Source of the DNA: Planctomycetota bacterium
GTDB taxonomy: Bacteria; Planctomycetota; UBA1135; UBA2386
Direction of reading: 5' to 3'
NCBI GenBank assembly: GCA_020849665.1
Contig: JADLFX010000012.1
Location: 1-53,248 of the forward strand
DNA: 53,248 nucleotides
Of the stretch, positions 8,568 through 17,304 are shown one piece after another (the first letter of the stretch is position 1; each line of letters opens with the position of its first letter). The notes under the pieces are model-generated. The model was not told the origin of the DNA. It did no database searches and saw only the letters and a program-made list of their open reading frames with translations. Both the position numbers and the translations under genes were made by a program.

Positions 8568-8575
8568 GGCGTGCC

Positions 8576-9157
8576 TCAGCGGTGGTCGTAGGCCTTCTGC
8601 AGACGTGCCAGGTCGAGCTTGTCCATTCCCATCATCGCCTCCGCGACACGCCGGGCCCGCGCGGGGTCCTTGTCCCCGAGCATATCGCCGAGCGCGGTAG
8701 GCACGACCTGCCAGGAGAGCCCGAACTTGTCCTTCAGCCAGCCGCAGCGCCCTGGCTCGCCACCCTTGCCGAGCCTGGCCCAGATCGTGTCGATCTCCTG
8801 CTGCGTCTTGCAGCTGACGAACAGCGATACGGCCTCATTGAACCGATACCGCGGCCCGCCGTTCAGCGCCATGAACTCCTGCCCCGCGAGCTGGAAGCGC
8901 GCGCTCATCAAGCTGCCCTGGGGCATGGGGCCGCCCTCGGGCCAGCGCGTCTCGCTGAGGATCTTCGCGTCGTCGAAGATCGACAGGTAGAAGCGGATCG
9001 CCTCCTCGGCGTCGTGGTCGAACCACAGAAAGGGCGTGATCTTCGGCGTCTGGTTCATGGTGGGGGTGGTGGATTGCTGGTTCGGGAGCGGGTCGGCCGG
9101 CGCGTTGCCGAGCCAAAGGGAGGTTGCGAGCAGAAGTACGGGAAGCAACGGTTTCAT
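8576..9157 (-). CDS. PhnB-like VOC protein, apparently with a signal peptide
   Basis: The C-terminal ~160 residues match the PhnB / 3-demethylubiquinone methyltransferase-like VOC family: ITPFLWFDHDAEEAIRFYLSIF, MSARFQLAGQEFMALNGGP, a central WARLGKGGEPGRCGWLKDKFG and LSWQVVPTAL, ending in AEAMMGMDKLDLARLQKAY. Most relatives start directly at the equivalent of MNQTPK (here at 9058). The in-frame ATG at 9157 adds a plausible signal peptide (MKPLLPVLLLATSLWLGNAPA), so the product could be exported; neither start has a strong ribosome binding site. It is 8 bases upstream of the YciI gene, forming a PhnB-YciI-sigma operon. Confidence 0.85.
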   Translation of the reverse strand: MKPLLPVLLLATSLWLGNAPADPLPNQQSTTPTMNQTPKITPFLWFDHDAEEAIRFYLSIFDDAKILSETRWPEGGPMPQGSLMSARFQLAGQEFMALNGGPRYRFNEAVSLFVSCKTQQEIDTIWARLGKGGEPGRCGWLKDKFGLSWQVVPTALGDMLGDKDPARARRVAEAMMGMDKLDLARLQKAYDHR

Positions 9158-10034
9158 GGCTTTGGTGTGTTGAGTGAGGGTTCACGAACGGGTGTGCGGC
9201 GAGCCTGCACCGAGCAGGACCGGGTGGAAGACGAGCCGGCAGGGGCCCTCAAGCCCGCGCCCGGGACCTGGCGCATCGGCGAGGCGGGAGGGCAGGAGCG
9301 CCCTGCCAGATCCGCGCGCGAACATGGTCAGGACACCGGAATGCGCTGCGCAGATCGCGTGGGTCCACGAAGCGGACGCCGCGTAGCCGGACATCGAGAC
9401 CACCTGGGTCGTGCCCGCGCAGCGAGGATCGACCCCGTCCTCGTGGGCGGGGATCCTGGATGCGCGCGTGGGCGCTTCGTCCGGCTCCAGCACGGCCCGG
9501 CACGGAGCACCCTCCTGGCGCGGGCCCCGAACCCGGAGCCCCGTGCGGGTGCCCCGGCTGGCTCCGTGGAGGAGTGCGATCCCGTCGTCCCTGGGACGAA
9601 CCCTCTGCCAGGGGAGGGTGGAGCGAATCGCGATGCGACCGGCGAGGGTGGTGTGGACGGAGGGGGGGAGCGGACGCATGGCGGGTGGAGGTGCGGCTGC
9701 GGGGCGGTGAGCGTTCAGGCACGGAGTCGGTGCCGAGCCCCACGATTCGACATCGGCCCGCAGGGAATTCCGGATGGGGTCGGCCCGGGCAAAGGCGGCC
9801 GGGCACGGCGTGGCAGGCGCCGGGTTCCGCATCGGGACCACGGGGTCGAGGGCCTCGAAGCCCCGGCTGTCCGGCGGCGGAACGGACCCGACCCGGACGC
9901 GCTGCACCGCCAACCCGCACCCGTGCCGGGGCGGACCGCGGCGCGCGGGCGCCGATCACGCCCGCCGCGGGGCGAGGCCGCAGGCGCGGCCACGCCCCGG
10001 CGGTCCGGACCGGTCGCCGGACCGGCGTCTCGCG
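9158..10034. other. Intergenic region with no identified gene
   Basis: About 880 bases of very GC-rich DNA. A 243-codon open frame on the minus strand (9182-9913) and competing plus-strand frames are present, but none has recognisable motifs, and composition alone keeps such frames open at this GC. It should hold the promoter of the PhnB-YciI-sigma operon near 9160-9250. Confidence 0.5.
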
Positions 10035-12881
10035 CTACCGCACCAGGAACACCTGCACGCTCCTGGGCGGCATGAACCCAGGCTCGCTCTGCGTGGCGTG
10101 CCGGAGTCGCAGGCCAGGGTGCGCCGGGCTCCAGGCCAGCGTCGTCGGTCCCGTGCCATTCCCGACTGGATAGCGAACGACTCCGTTCGGTCCGGGGGCC
10201 AGGCCCTCCACGACGAAATCGGTGCCGATGCCCGGGTAGCAGCTGGGGTCGAACACGCCTTCCCAGGCGCTGGGCACGTCGGACCAGTTCACGAACACCA
10301 GCCCGAGCACCGGGGCGCTGCCGCGGCCGCGCCACACGGTGTGGAGCACGTGCGCCATGGGGTAGGGCAGGGTCGTGAACCCGTCCTCGTAGAAGCCGCG
10401 CGAACCGATCTGCGCCGGGTCGGTGAGAAGGCCGACCAAGGCCGACGGCGTGAGGCTCTGCGTCACCTGGCCGGCGTTGTACGCCGTGGTCATCTGGAGC
10501 GGCCGCTCGGCCTGGCCGCTGCGCAGGAACTGCCCCGCCTCATCGTCGCGGATCAGGGCCGCGTGCAGGCGCTGGAGGAACTCGAGGAGCTGCACCTGGT
10601 ACGGGTTGCCGGGATCCCGCACGCCAACGCCGCCCGCCGTCTCGACCAGCAGGTTGTACGGCTCGAGGCCGTAGTAGTACGGCACCACGAAGGGGTTCAT
10701 GCCCTGCACGAAGGGCAGCGCGTGCATCATCCGCAGGTAGTCGCCCCACTGGTTCCAGGTCAGGCCCGGGAACGCGGGGTTGAACTGCCCACCGCCGAGC
10801 ACGCCGGCGACGCCGACGGTCGTCCACGGCACCCCCACGGCCTCGGCCCGCGACCACTCGTGATAGACCGTGTTCCAGAGCGGTGGCGCCGGCGTGCTGC
10901 TGTCCGGCACCGGCGGCACCCCGAAGAAGAGGTCGATCAAGGTGTTGAGGTCCATCTGCAGAGGCAGCGGCTTGTAGCCGTGTTGGCCGAAGTCGTAGGT
11001 TCCGGCGAGGCCCTCCTGTACCGCCTCGGTCGAGATGAACGGGATGTTCGGATGCGCGAGCGGGAACTTGCCCTTCGCCACGCTCCACCGCGCGCTCAGC
11101 ATGGTGAGCGCCGCCCCCCGCACGAACTCCTGGCCGCCGTGGTATCGCATCAGGAACTTGCGGTGCGTCTCGATCGGCGGATAGCGCAGGTAGGAGCTCG
11201 TGCCGCCGAGCGTGTCCATGAAGAGGCCGCCGAGCTGCGGCATGTCCCGCGTGAGGTCGGGGAAGAACGTCCCGTTGAACCAGAGCGGCACCGAGAGCAG
11301 GCCGAAGTCGACCAGCTTCCCGGGGATGTTCCCCATCGGGTGGTAGGACCCGTCGCGCCGCCGCAGGAACCACTCATCGCGGAACGTGGGCCAATGTTCG
11401 GCCTGGATGGTGGTCGGGAGCAGGTAGGTGGACACGTTGATCCCCGCCGCGTGGGCGCGCGCGATCTCCGCCTTGGCGGCGGCGGTCGGTCGCTGGAAGC
11501 CTTCGCCGCTGCTCGCCGGCCTGGGGTTGAGCCCCGGACCCATCGGATCCTCGGGCGGGAAGCCGGGGTAGGGCGAGTCGAGGGGATTCCCCTGCAGCCA
11601 CTTCTGCCACTCCATGAAGAAGGGCGTCGGCGCGCCGTTCGCCTCGCGGAACACCTGTCGCAGCCTGATCGACTCGTCGACGAAGGTCTCGAGGGCCAGG
11701 TCCGGGTCGGGGTTCACCAGGTTCACCGTCGAACAGGGCATGAAGGCCGAGCCGCGCACGAAGTCCCGGTTCAGGAGGTAGAAGGGATGGTCGATGGGCG
11801 TCAGCCGCATCTCGCGCCGCACGAACTCGCGGTAGGTCGCGGCCACGTCGAACCACCACGCGTCGGTCTCGGCCTGCAGCGCGGCGGTGACCGCGGGGTA
11901 CGGAGTGACGAAGGTGTTCCGCCACGGGTTCGGCGGGTGCTTGGGGAAGTACACCGGAGCCCAGCGGTAGTAGACCCCGGTGCCGTCCGCGTGGACGTCG
12001 TGGCGGAAGCGCTTGAACCAGCCTTCCGGATCCTCGGTGGAGAAGTAGAGGATCTTGCGGTGGCCGGTGAGGATGCGGTCGGCGAGGGGCACCTGCGTGG
12101 GATCGGCGCAGTAGAGCGCGCTGAACTGCATCTGCTGGTGGCGCGCCGGGTGCTCGAAGTCGAGGTGGTAGTCGGCGAGGAGCCAGGTCCACAGGGACAG
12201 GTTCGACACCGGCAGCGGCGCGTTGAGGGCGGCGGGCACGAGCACACGGGTCTGGCGGACGTCGCCGGCGTGCCGGCAGTACACGATCGGCGCGTGGATC
12301 TCGTCCATGGACCAGCGCTCGGTGCCTGGCACGGTGATCCGGCCCATGCGCGAGTTCCATACCGCGCGGGCCGGCGCAGCGGCGCTCACCTGCACCCTCA
12401 GTTCGAACCAGAAGCGCGAGTCCGGGCTGGCACCCGGGAGCGTGATCCCGTTCCACGCGAAGAGCGCATCACGGGTGCCCGGCTGCACGTCGACCCAGAC
12501 TTCGAACGAGGCGGCGTGCGCGGGTCCCAGTTCGGTGGGGGTGTCCGACGTCGACGGCCGGACCACGGCCTTCCACAGCGCCTTGGGCTGGCCTGCCGGC
12601 GGCTCGGCGAGGTACTCCACCCACGCCACCGCGCCGTCCTTGCGGGTGCCGCGATGTCCGACGTGGTGCAAGACCACGCCGGCGGTCGCGTCGCCGCGGA
12701 AGCCGAGTCCGATGCCGGCCGCGCCGTGTTCGGCGTCCCCCACGGTGAGGGTGCTGGTCGGGGACCAGTCGGCGAGCCGGCGCAGGCCCTGCTTGGACCA
12801 GGGCTGGCACTGTGCGACCGCGATTCCCGAGAGCCAGAGGAAGGCGGCGGAGAGCGCCGCCACGCGAGAACTGCTCCTCAT
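10035..12881 (-). CDS. Large secreted glycoside-hydrolase-like protein (DUF6259-like)
   Basis: A 948-residue exported protein. The signal peptide is MRSSSRVAALSAAFLWLSG with cleavage near AVAQ. The first ~250 residues are beta-rich (a substrate-binding or galactose-mutarotase-like region). The centre looks like a TIM barrel with strand ends rich in acids: TPFFMEWQKWLQG, INVSTYLLPT, LGGLFMDTLGG (possible nucleophile Asp) and IPFISTEAVQEGL (possible acid/base Glu). The last part is beta-rich again. The layout resembles DUF6259-type proteins of planctomycetes, which are predicted glycosidases, but this is by memory and catalytic residues are inferred. The start at 12881 is preceded by AAGGAG at good spacing; reading further upstream gives non-homologous sequence. 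It is monocistronic. Confidence 0.65.
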   Translation of the reverse strand: MRSSSRVAALSAAFLWLSGIAVAQCQPWSKQGLRRLADWSPTSTLTVGDAEHGAAGIGLGFRGDATAGVVLHHVGHRGTRKDGAVAWVEYLAEPPAGQPKALWKAVVRPSTSDTPTELGPAHAASFEVWVDVQPGTRDALFAWNGITLPGASPDSRFWFELRVQVSAAAPARAVWNSRMGRITVPGTERWSMDEIHAPIVYCRHAGDVRQTRVLVPAALNAPLPVSNLSLWTWLLADYHLDFEHPARHQQMQFSALYCADPTQVPLADRILTGHRKILYFSTEDPEGWFKRFRHDVHADGTGVYYRWAPVYFPKHPPNPWRNTFVTPYPAVTAALQAETDAWWFDVAATYREFVRREMRLTPIDHPFYLLNRDFVRGSAFMPCSTVNLVNPDPDLALETFVDESIRLRQVFREANGAPTPFFMEWQKWLQGNPLDSPYPGFPPEDPMGPGLNPRPASSGEGFQRPTAAAKAEIARAHAAGINVSTYLLPTTIQAEHWPTFRDEWFLRRRDGSYHPMGNIPGKLVDFGLLSVPLWFNGTFFPDLTRDMPQLGGLFMDTLGGTSSYLRYPPIETHRKFLMRYHGGQEFVRGAALTMLSARWSVAKGKFPLAHPNIPFISTEAVQEGLAGTYDFGQHGYKPLPLQMDLNTLIDLFFGVPPVPDSSTPAPPLWNTVYHEWSRAEAVGVPWTTVGVAGVLGGGQFNPAFPGLTWNQWGDYLRMMHALPFVQGMNPFVVPYYYGLEPYNLLVETAGGVGVRDPGNPYQVQLLEFLQRLHAALIRDDEAGQFLRSGQAERPLQMTTAYNAGQVTQSLTPSALVGLLTDPAQIGSRGFYEDGFTTLPYPMAHVLHTVWRGRGSAPVLGLVFVNWSDVPSAWEGVFDPSCYPGIGTDFVVEGLAPGPNGVVRYPVGNGTGPTTLAWSPAHPGLRLRHATQSEPGFMPPRSVQVFLVR

Positions 12882-13374
12882 GGTCTTGCTCCTTCCAAGG
12901 CGAGGTCGGCGGGGTCGCGCGTCCGGGGCTCCCCGGAGCCCCTGCAGGGTTCGCCGCGTGGCCTGCGATCCGCCTTGCTGGCGCACCATTCGAAGCAGGA
13001 CCCCGCCGTCGAGGAAGCTCCCGAAACTCCTGGGTGCCGTGGATTCGCCGCGCTCCGGGCTTCCTTCCCGGATCGTGCGCAGGCTTCCCCCTTGCTTCCT
13101 GCGGGCGCTCGTGCTGGGTCCCGAAGGATCGCGCAGCGTGCGCGCGTGGCAGGGAGCACGGTGCCGCGCCGGGAACCTGCGCATCCGCTCCCTGATCCGG
13201 ACCGGTGGCTCGCGTGGCGCGCGGGGGGCGGCGCCGGCACAGCGCCCATGGGAGGGCCGTTCCGTCGCGGAAGCGCATGCGAGCGGCGCTGCACCCGCTC
13301 GGCTCCCCCATGAGAACCCGGACCGGAACGACCCGATCCGCTACCCTTGGGGCGAGGTCCCCGCGAGGCGCGTC
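12882..13374. other. Divergent intergenic region
   Basis: About 490 bases between two divergent genes. It must contain the promoters of both. TACCCT at 13342-13347 is a possible -10 box for the plus-strand gene. No further feature is recognised. Confidence 0.5.
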
Positions 13375-13884
13375 ATGAGTGAATTCGAATCTGAACCCGT
13401 ACCTGCAGCCGAACCTGCGTCCGTATCCGCTCCCCAAGCCAAGCCGACGAGTCCTGCCCTGGCCTTCGCGATCGAGCGCCTGGGGATGAACCCGGAGGCC
13501 ACTCTCCAGGAGGTTCGCGATGCGGCCGCGCTCGCGGGCCTGTCGATCCACCCGCTGGTGTACGGCCGCGCCCGATCGAAGGTCGGACTGCCCCCCCTGC
13601 GGCCGCGCCGCCCGAAGGTGGTGCGGCAGGATGAGCCCGTGCCCGAGCTGCACGCGGCCGGGGCCCCCACGGCCGAGGAGTTCCTGGAGGCCACCGAGTT
13701 GGAGTTGGAGGAGCCTGCAGAGGCCGCCCTGAGGCCGGCCCGGCCCAGGACCGCGCGGGGCCAGCCGATGGCCGATCCGTTCGGGGCGCTCACCCAGCTG
13801 GTGCGGGAACTCCAGGAGGAGCGCGACCGGCTGCGCGAAGCGCTGGCACGCATCGCTGCGGCGGTGGACGAAGCCCTTGGCTAG
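13375..13884 (+). CDS. Hypothetical protein with C-terminal coiled coil
   Basis: A 169-residue protein I do not recognise. After a Glu/Pro/Ala-rich disordered start comes a compact domain at about residues 25-85 ([21 protein letters not shown], then [22 protein letters not shown]) followed by a basic stretch [10 protein letters not shown], an acidic linker and a C-terminal helix with coiled-coil pattern ([23 protein letters not shown]). The helix-turn-helix-like core, basic patch and coiled coil would fit a small DNA-binding or nucleoid protein, but this is only a guess. The ATG at 13375 is chosen because composition changes there. Confidence 0.6.
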   Translation: MSEFESEPVPAAEPASVSAPQAKPTSPALAFAIERLGMNPEATLQEVRDAAALAGLSIHPLVYGRARSKVGLPPLRPRRPKVVRQDEPVPELHAAGAPTAEEFLEATELELEEPAEAALRPARPRTARGQPMADPFGALTQLVRELQEERDRLREALARIAAAVDEALG

Positions 13885-14051
13885 ACCGCGAGGCATGGCG
13901 GGTCCACGGCGCTGACCCGGGCCCCAGCACCTGGATGCCGTCCCGCCCGGGCCGAGCGCAGGCGGGCACGACGGGTGGCACGTGGAGTCCAGGGCCCGCC
14001 GGCCGTGCCGGCGCGGCGCCGGCCCAGGAACTCAGGAGCAACCGGCAACGC

Positions 14052-14855
14052 ATGCATCGACTCAACGACCGGATCGCCCTCGTCACCGGCGCTGCGCGCG
14101 GGATCGGCGCCGCCATCGCGCGCGCGTTCGCGCAGGAGGGCGCGCAGGTGGTCCTCACCGACGTGCGCGACGCCGCGGGTGAGGATCTGGCCCGGAGCCT
14201 GGGCCCCGCGTGTGTCTATCGCCACCTGGATGTACGCCAGGAAGGGGACTGGGTCGCCGTGGTGGACGCCGTGCTGCAGCAGCATGGACGGCTCGACGTG
14301 GTGGTGAACAACGCCGGGGTCACCGGCTTCGAGGAGACCCAGCGACCTCAGGACCCTGAGCACGTGCTGCTCGCCGACTGGCACGCCGTACTCGCCACCA
14401 ACCTCGACGGCACGCTCCTGGGCTGCAAGCACGCGATCCGGGCGATGCGCCGCACGCGTCGGGGCTCGATCGTGAACCTGGGCTCGCGCTCGGGCGTGGT
14501 CGGCGTCCCCGGCGCCGCCGCCTACGCGGCGAGCAAGGCCGCGATCCGCAACCACACCAAGAGCGTCGCCCTCTACTGCGCCGAACAAGGGCTGCAGGTG
14601 CGCTGCAACGTGATCCAGCCCGCTGCGATCCTGACGCCCATGTGGGACGTGCTGCTGGGCAGCGGCGCGGATCGCGCGGCACGGATGGCCGAGTACGCCA
14701 AGGACACTCCGCTCGGCCGCTTCGGCACGCCGGAGGATGTGGCGGCCCTCGCGGTCTACCTCGCGAGCGACGAGTCCGCCTATGTCACCGGCGCCGAGTT
14801 CACGATCGACGGCGGAATGCTCGCGGGTACGGCCGTGCCGCCGCGGCCCGCGTAG
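14052..14855 (+). CDS. SDR family NAD(P)-dependent oxidoreductase
   Basis: A 267-residue classical short-chain dehydrogenase. Cofactor motif TGAARGIG at residues 12-19, structural NNAG at 86-89, and the catalytic set Ser145, Tyr158, Lys162 (YAASK) are all intact. Asp37 after the second strand (LTDVRD) suggests NAD rather than NADP. The C-terminal part ([19 protein letters not shown] and FTIDGGM) is typical for the 3-oxoacyl-ACP reductase / glucose dehydrogenase-like group. The substrate cannot be predicted. The start is the first ATG before [10 protein letters not shown]. An EamA-type transporter gene follows on the same strand with about 120 bases between, so co-transcription is uncertain. 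Confidence 0.92.
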   Translation: MHRLNDRIALVTGAARGIGAAIARAFAQEGAQVVLTDVRDAAGEDLARSLGPACVYRHLDVRQEGDWVAVVDAVLQQHGRLDVVVNNAGVTGFEETQRPQDPEHVLLADWHAVLATNLDGTLLGCKHAIRAMRRTRRGSIVNLGSRSGVVGVPGAAAYAASKAAIRNHTKSVALYCAEQGLQVRCNVIQPAAILTPMWDVLLGSGADRAARMAEYAKDTPLGRFGTPEDVAALAVYLASDESAYVTGAEFTIDGGMLAGTAVPPRPA

Positions 14856-14972
14856 CCGAGACCGCCGCGCAAGGCGCCGGTACGCGCGCCGGCCGGGCCG
14901 GGAGACGCTGGCGCGCGAGCCGGTGCCAGGCATGGCATGGGCAGCGCGCGGCGTCCGTATGCTTCGCGCGCC

Positions 14973-15815
14973 GTGACCGCCCGCACCGCACTCTTCACCG
15001 CGCTGGCACTGGTCGGGTTCGCAGGCAACTCGTTGCTGTGTCGTGCGGCACTCGCCGATGGATCGATCGACCCGGCGTCGTTCACGGCGGTCCGTCTCGC
15101 CAGCGGGGGGGTGGTGCTCCTCGGGCTCGCACGCCTCGCGTCCGGGGCACGGCCTCTCGCGGGGAGCTGGGCCGGTGCGGTGGCGCTCTTCGCATATGCC
15201 GCTCCCTTCTCGTACGCGTACCTGCGCCTGGGGGCGGCGACCGGGGCCCTGGTGCTCTTCGTGGCCGTGCAGATCACGATGGTCGGCATCGGCGTGGCAC
15301 GCGGCGAGCGCCCGCGGTCCCTCGCGTGGTGCGGGCTGGCCGTGGCGCTGGCAGGCCTGGCTGCGCTCACGCTGCGCGGCGCTGGGGCGGCCGACCCGTG
15401 GGGGCTCTGCGGGATGACCCTCGCCGGGATCAGTTGGGGGGTCTACTCGCTCCTCGGGCGTCGGGGTCTGGAGACGCCACTGGCCGCCACCGCAGGCAAC
15501 TTCGTGCGGGCCGTCCCCCTCGCCGGCGTCCTGCTCGTCTGGGCAGCGGCCACCTCGGTGCTGGAAGTGCGCCGTACCGGCTTCTGGCTGGCCGTGGGCT
15601 CCGGGGCCGCCGCGTCTGGTCTCGGCTACAGCCTCTGGTACGCGGCGCTCCCGGCTCTGTCCGCGGCGCGCGCCGCGGTGCTGCAGCTCCTGGTTCCGGT
15701 GCTGACCTCGCTGGGCGGGGTGGCGCTTCTCGGCGAGGCGTTGACGCTGCGCTTCGCGGTCTCGGCGGCGGCGATCCTCCTGGGGGTGGGGCTGGTGATC
15801 CGCGGGCGCGCCTGA
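14973..15815 (+). CDS. EamA/DMT-family transporter
   Basis: An inner-membrane protein with about ten predicted transmembrane helices arranged as two EamA repeats of five. The first repeat includes LFTALALVGFAGNSLLCRAAL and ends near GLAALTLRGAG; the second begins at WGLCGMTLAGISWGVYSLLGR. Conserved EamA features seen are PFSYAYLRLGAATGALVLFV and QLLVPVLTSLGGVALLGEALT at the end of each repeat. Such carriers move amino acids, nucleotides or other metabolites by proton exchange; the substrate is unknown. I prefer the GTG start at 14973, 9 bases after a TATGCT box; an ATG at 14937 in the same frame would add twelve residues without homology. Confidence 0.88.
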   Translation: MTARTALFTALALVGFAGNSLLCRAALADGSIDPASFTAVRLASGGVVLLGLARLASGARPLAGSWAGAVALFAYAAPFSYAYLRLGAATGALVLFVAVQITMVGIGVARGERPRSLAWCGLAVALAGLAALTLRGAGAADPWGLCGMTLAGISWGVYSLLGRRGLETPLAATAGNFVRAVPLAGVLLVWAAATSVLEVRRTGFWLAVGSGAAASGLGYSLWYAALPALSAARAAVLQLLVPVLTSLGGVALLGEALTLRFAVSAAAILLGVGLVIRGRA

Positions 15816-15821
15816 GCGCCG

Positions 15822-15849
15822 GCGCGGCTCGGCGAGTACGGAGCCGCGC
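15822..15849 (+). terminator. Hairpin terminator after the EamA gene
   Basis: GCGCGGCTC / GAGCCGCGC, a perfect 9-bp stem with a 10-base loop, 7 bases after the stop codon. No U-run follows. Confidence 0.6.
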
Positions 15850-16016
15850 ACGGCCGGGCGAGTGCCTTCCGCGGCCCGGGGCGCGATTCCGTTCACGCGG
15901 CGCACGTCCGCCGCGTAGAGGGGCGGGTTCCCGTCCGGCCGCGATCGTGGCCGGCCCAGCCCCGGGCGTAGGCCCGGGGGAACCTCACCAAGTCCCTCGA
16001 CCGAGCACCACAGACC

Positions 16017-17111
16017 ATGAACACCGCATCCCTCGCCGGCGCCGCGTGCCTTCTCGCGGCGTCCCTCGCCGCCCAACGCTTCATCGTGAATCCGCCCGCC
16101 AACGCCACGGTGGAGGCCAGCTCCAGGATCAGCTTCCCGTTCGCGGGCTCCGCCTCGATCCGCTTCCAGCAGATCTGCGCGCTCTCCGCGATCAGCACCG
16201 CGGCCGGGATCGTCGATCAGGTGTCGTTCCGCCGCGACAACGACACGGTGGTCGCCTCGGGCAACTACCTCGCCTTCAGCCCGGACTTCACGCTCACCGT
16301 CAGCACCAGCCCGCGTACGCCGCTCACCATGAGCAAGAGCTTCGCCGCCAACGTCGGTGCCGACGTGAAGCAGGTGCACACGGGTCCGGTGAACTGGCCT
16401 GCGCAGAACAAGGTCCCGCCCGGGCCGACACCGTTCGCCTACACCGTGCCGTTCAGCACGCCGTTCCTGTACCTGAACACCAACGGCGACTTCCTGATCG
16501 ACCTGGCGATCAACTCGCCCAACAACACGAACACCCTCTACTTCTCCGACGCCAACTCCTCGAGCGTCGGGTCAGCGTCGCTCAACCTGGGCAGCGGCTG
16601 CCCGGGCGGCTTCAACCTCGTGGTCGTCTACGACAACTGGGGGCCGGGCGCCACCGCGCGCATCCTCCAGTACAGCGCCGCGGGCAACGTGCAGAGCGTG
16701 CTCGGCCTGGGAAGCACGTCGCCGGTGTGGGGCGGCCTCCCGCTGCCGGTCGACCTCGGCGTGATCGGCGCGGCCGGGTGCAACGTCTACCATGACCTCC
16801 TGGTCGCGATCCCCGGGTCCACCAGCGGCACGTCCGGCCAGTACAACGGACGCTGGGATCAGAGCATGGAGATCCCCAACCTGCCCGGCCTGGCGGCGCT
16901 CAAGCTGCGCGCCCAGTTCTTCAACCTCGGCGACACGGGTGCGGGCAACGCCGCCAACCTCTCGGTGTCGAGCGGCCACGAGATCACGCTCGCGACCCCC
17001 ACGCCCGGCAGGCCGCCGCAGAGCGAGGCGCATGCCAGCGGGCTCACCAAGACCACCGCCGACCTGCTGCAGCAGGGCTACGGGATGGTGGTGGAGTTCC
17101 GCCTGCAGTGA
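16017..17111 (+). CDS. Secreted protein of unknown function
   Basis: A 364-residue protein with a clear signal peptide (MNTASLAGAACLLAASLAA, cleavage before QRFIVN). The mature part is rich in Ser, Thr, Asn and Gly and looks all-beta, as in many large-genome planctomycete surface proteins. It carries recognisable blocks SLNLGSGCPGGFNLVVVYDNW and PVDLGVIGAAGCNVYHDLL but no family I can name. The middle stretch VNPPANATVEASSRISFPF near the start is unusual. It stands alone between an upstream terminator and a convergent gene. Confidence 0.75.
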   Translation: MNTASLAGAACLLAASLAAQRFIVNPPANATVEASSRISFPFAGSASIRFQQICALSAISTAAGIVDQVSFRRDNDTVVASGNYLAFSPDFTLTVSTSPRTPLTMSKSFAANVGADVKQVHTGPVNWPAQNKVPPGPTPFAYTVPFSTPFLYLNTNGDFLIDLAINSPNNTNTLYFSDANSSSVGSASLNLGSGCPGGFNLVVVYDNWGPGATARILQYSAAGNVQSVLGLGSTSPVWGGLPLPVDLGVIGAAGCNVYHDLLVAIPGSTSGTSGQYNGRWDQSMEIPNLPGLAALKLRAQFFNLGDTGAGNAANLSVSSGHEITLATPTPGRPPQSEAHASGLTKTTADLLQQGYGMVVEFRLQ

Positions 17112-17208
17112 GCCGCGAGGGCGTGGCCTGACCCGCGCCTCCACCCGCTACCGGCTGCGACCAGGCGGCCGCACGCCGCGCTCCCGTCCAGCTCCCGCGG
17201 GGCCAACG

Positions 17209-17232
17209 ACGGGCGGCGGGCCCGCCGCCCGT
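17209..17232. terminator. Bidirectional hairpin between convergent genes
   Basis: ACGGGCGGCGGG directly followed by its reverse complement, a perfect 24-bp palindrome between the stop codons of the secreted protein (17111) and the CotH gene (17305). A second smaller inverted repeat (gccgccccgggcggc) follows at about 17244-17258. Confidence 0.6.
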
Positions 17233-17304
17233 GTGCCTGGATCGCCGCCCCGGGCGGCGCACGCCCTCGCGCCGTCCCGCGCCGGCTCCTGGCGGGGGAT
17301 GCGG

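Noticed and set aside
9182..9913. A 243-codon minus-strand frame in the 9-10 kb gap
   Set aside because: No motif, biased Arg/Pro/Ala composition typical of non-coding high-GC DNA, and competing frames on the other strand.
9774..13313. A 1179-codon open frame on the plus strand
   Set aside because: Antisense to the large secreted glycosidase-like protein, which has a signal peptide, ribosome binding site and ordinary protein composition; the plus frame has none.
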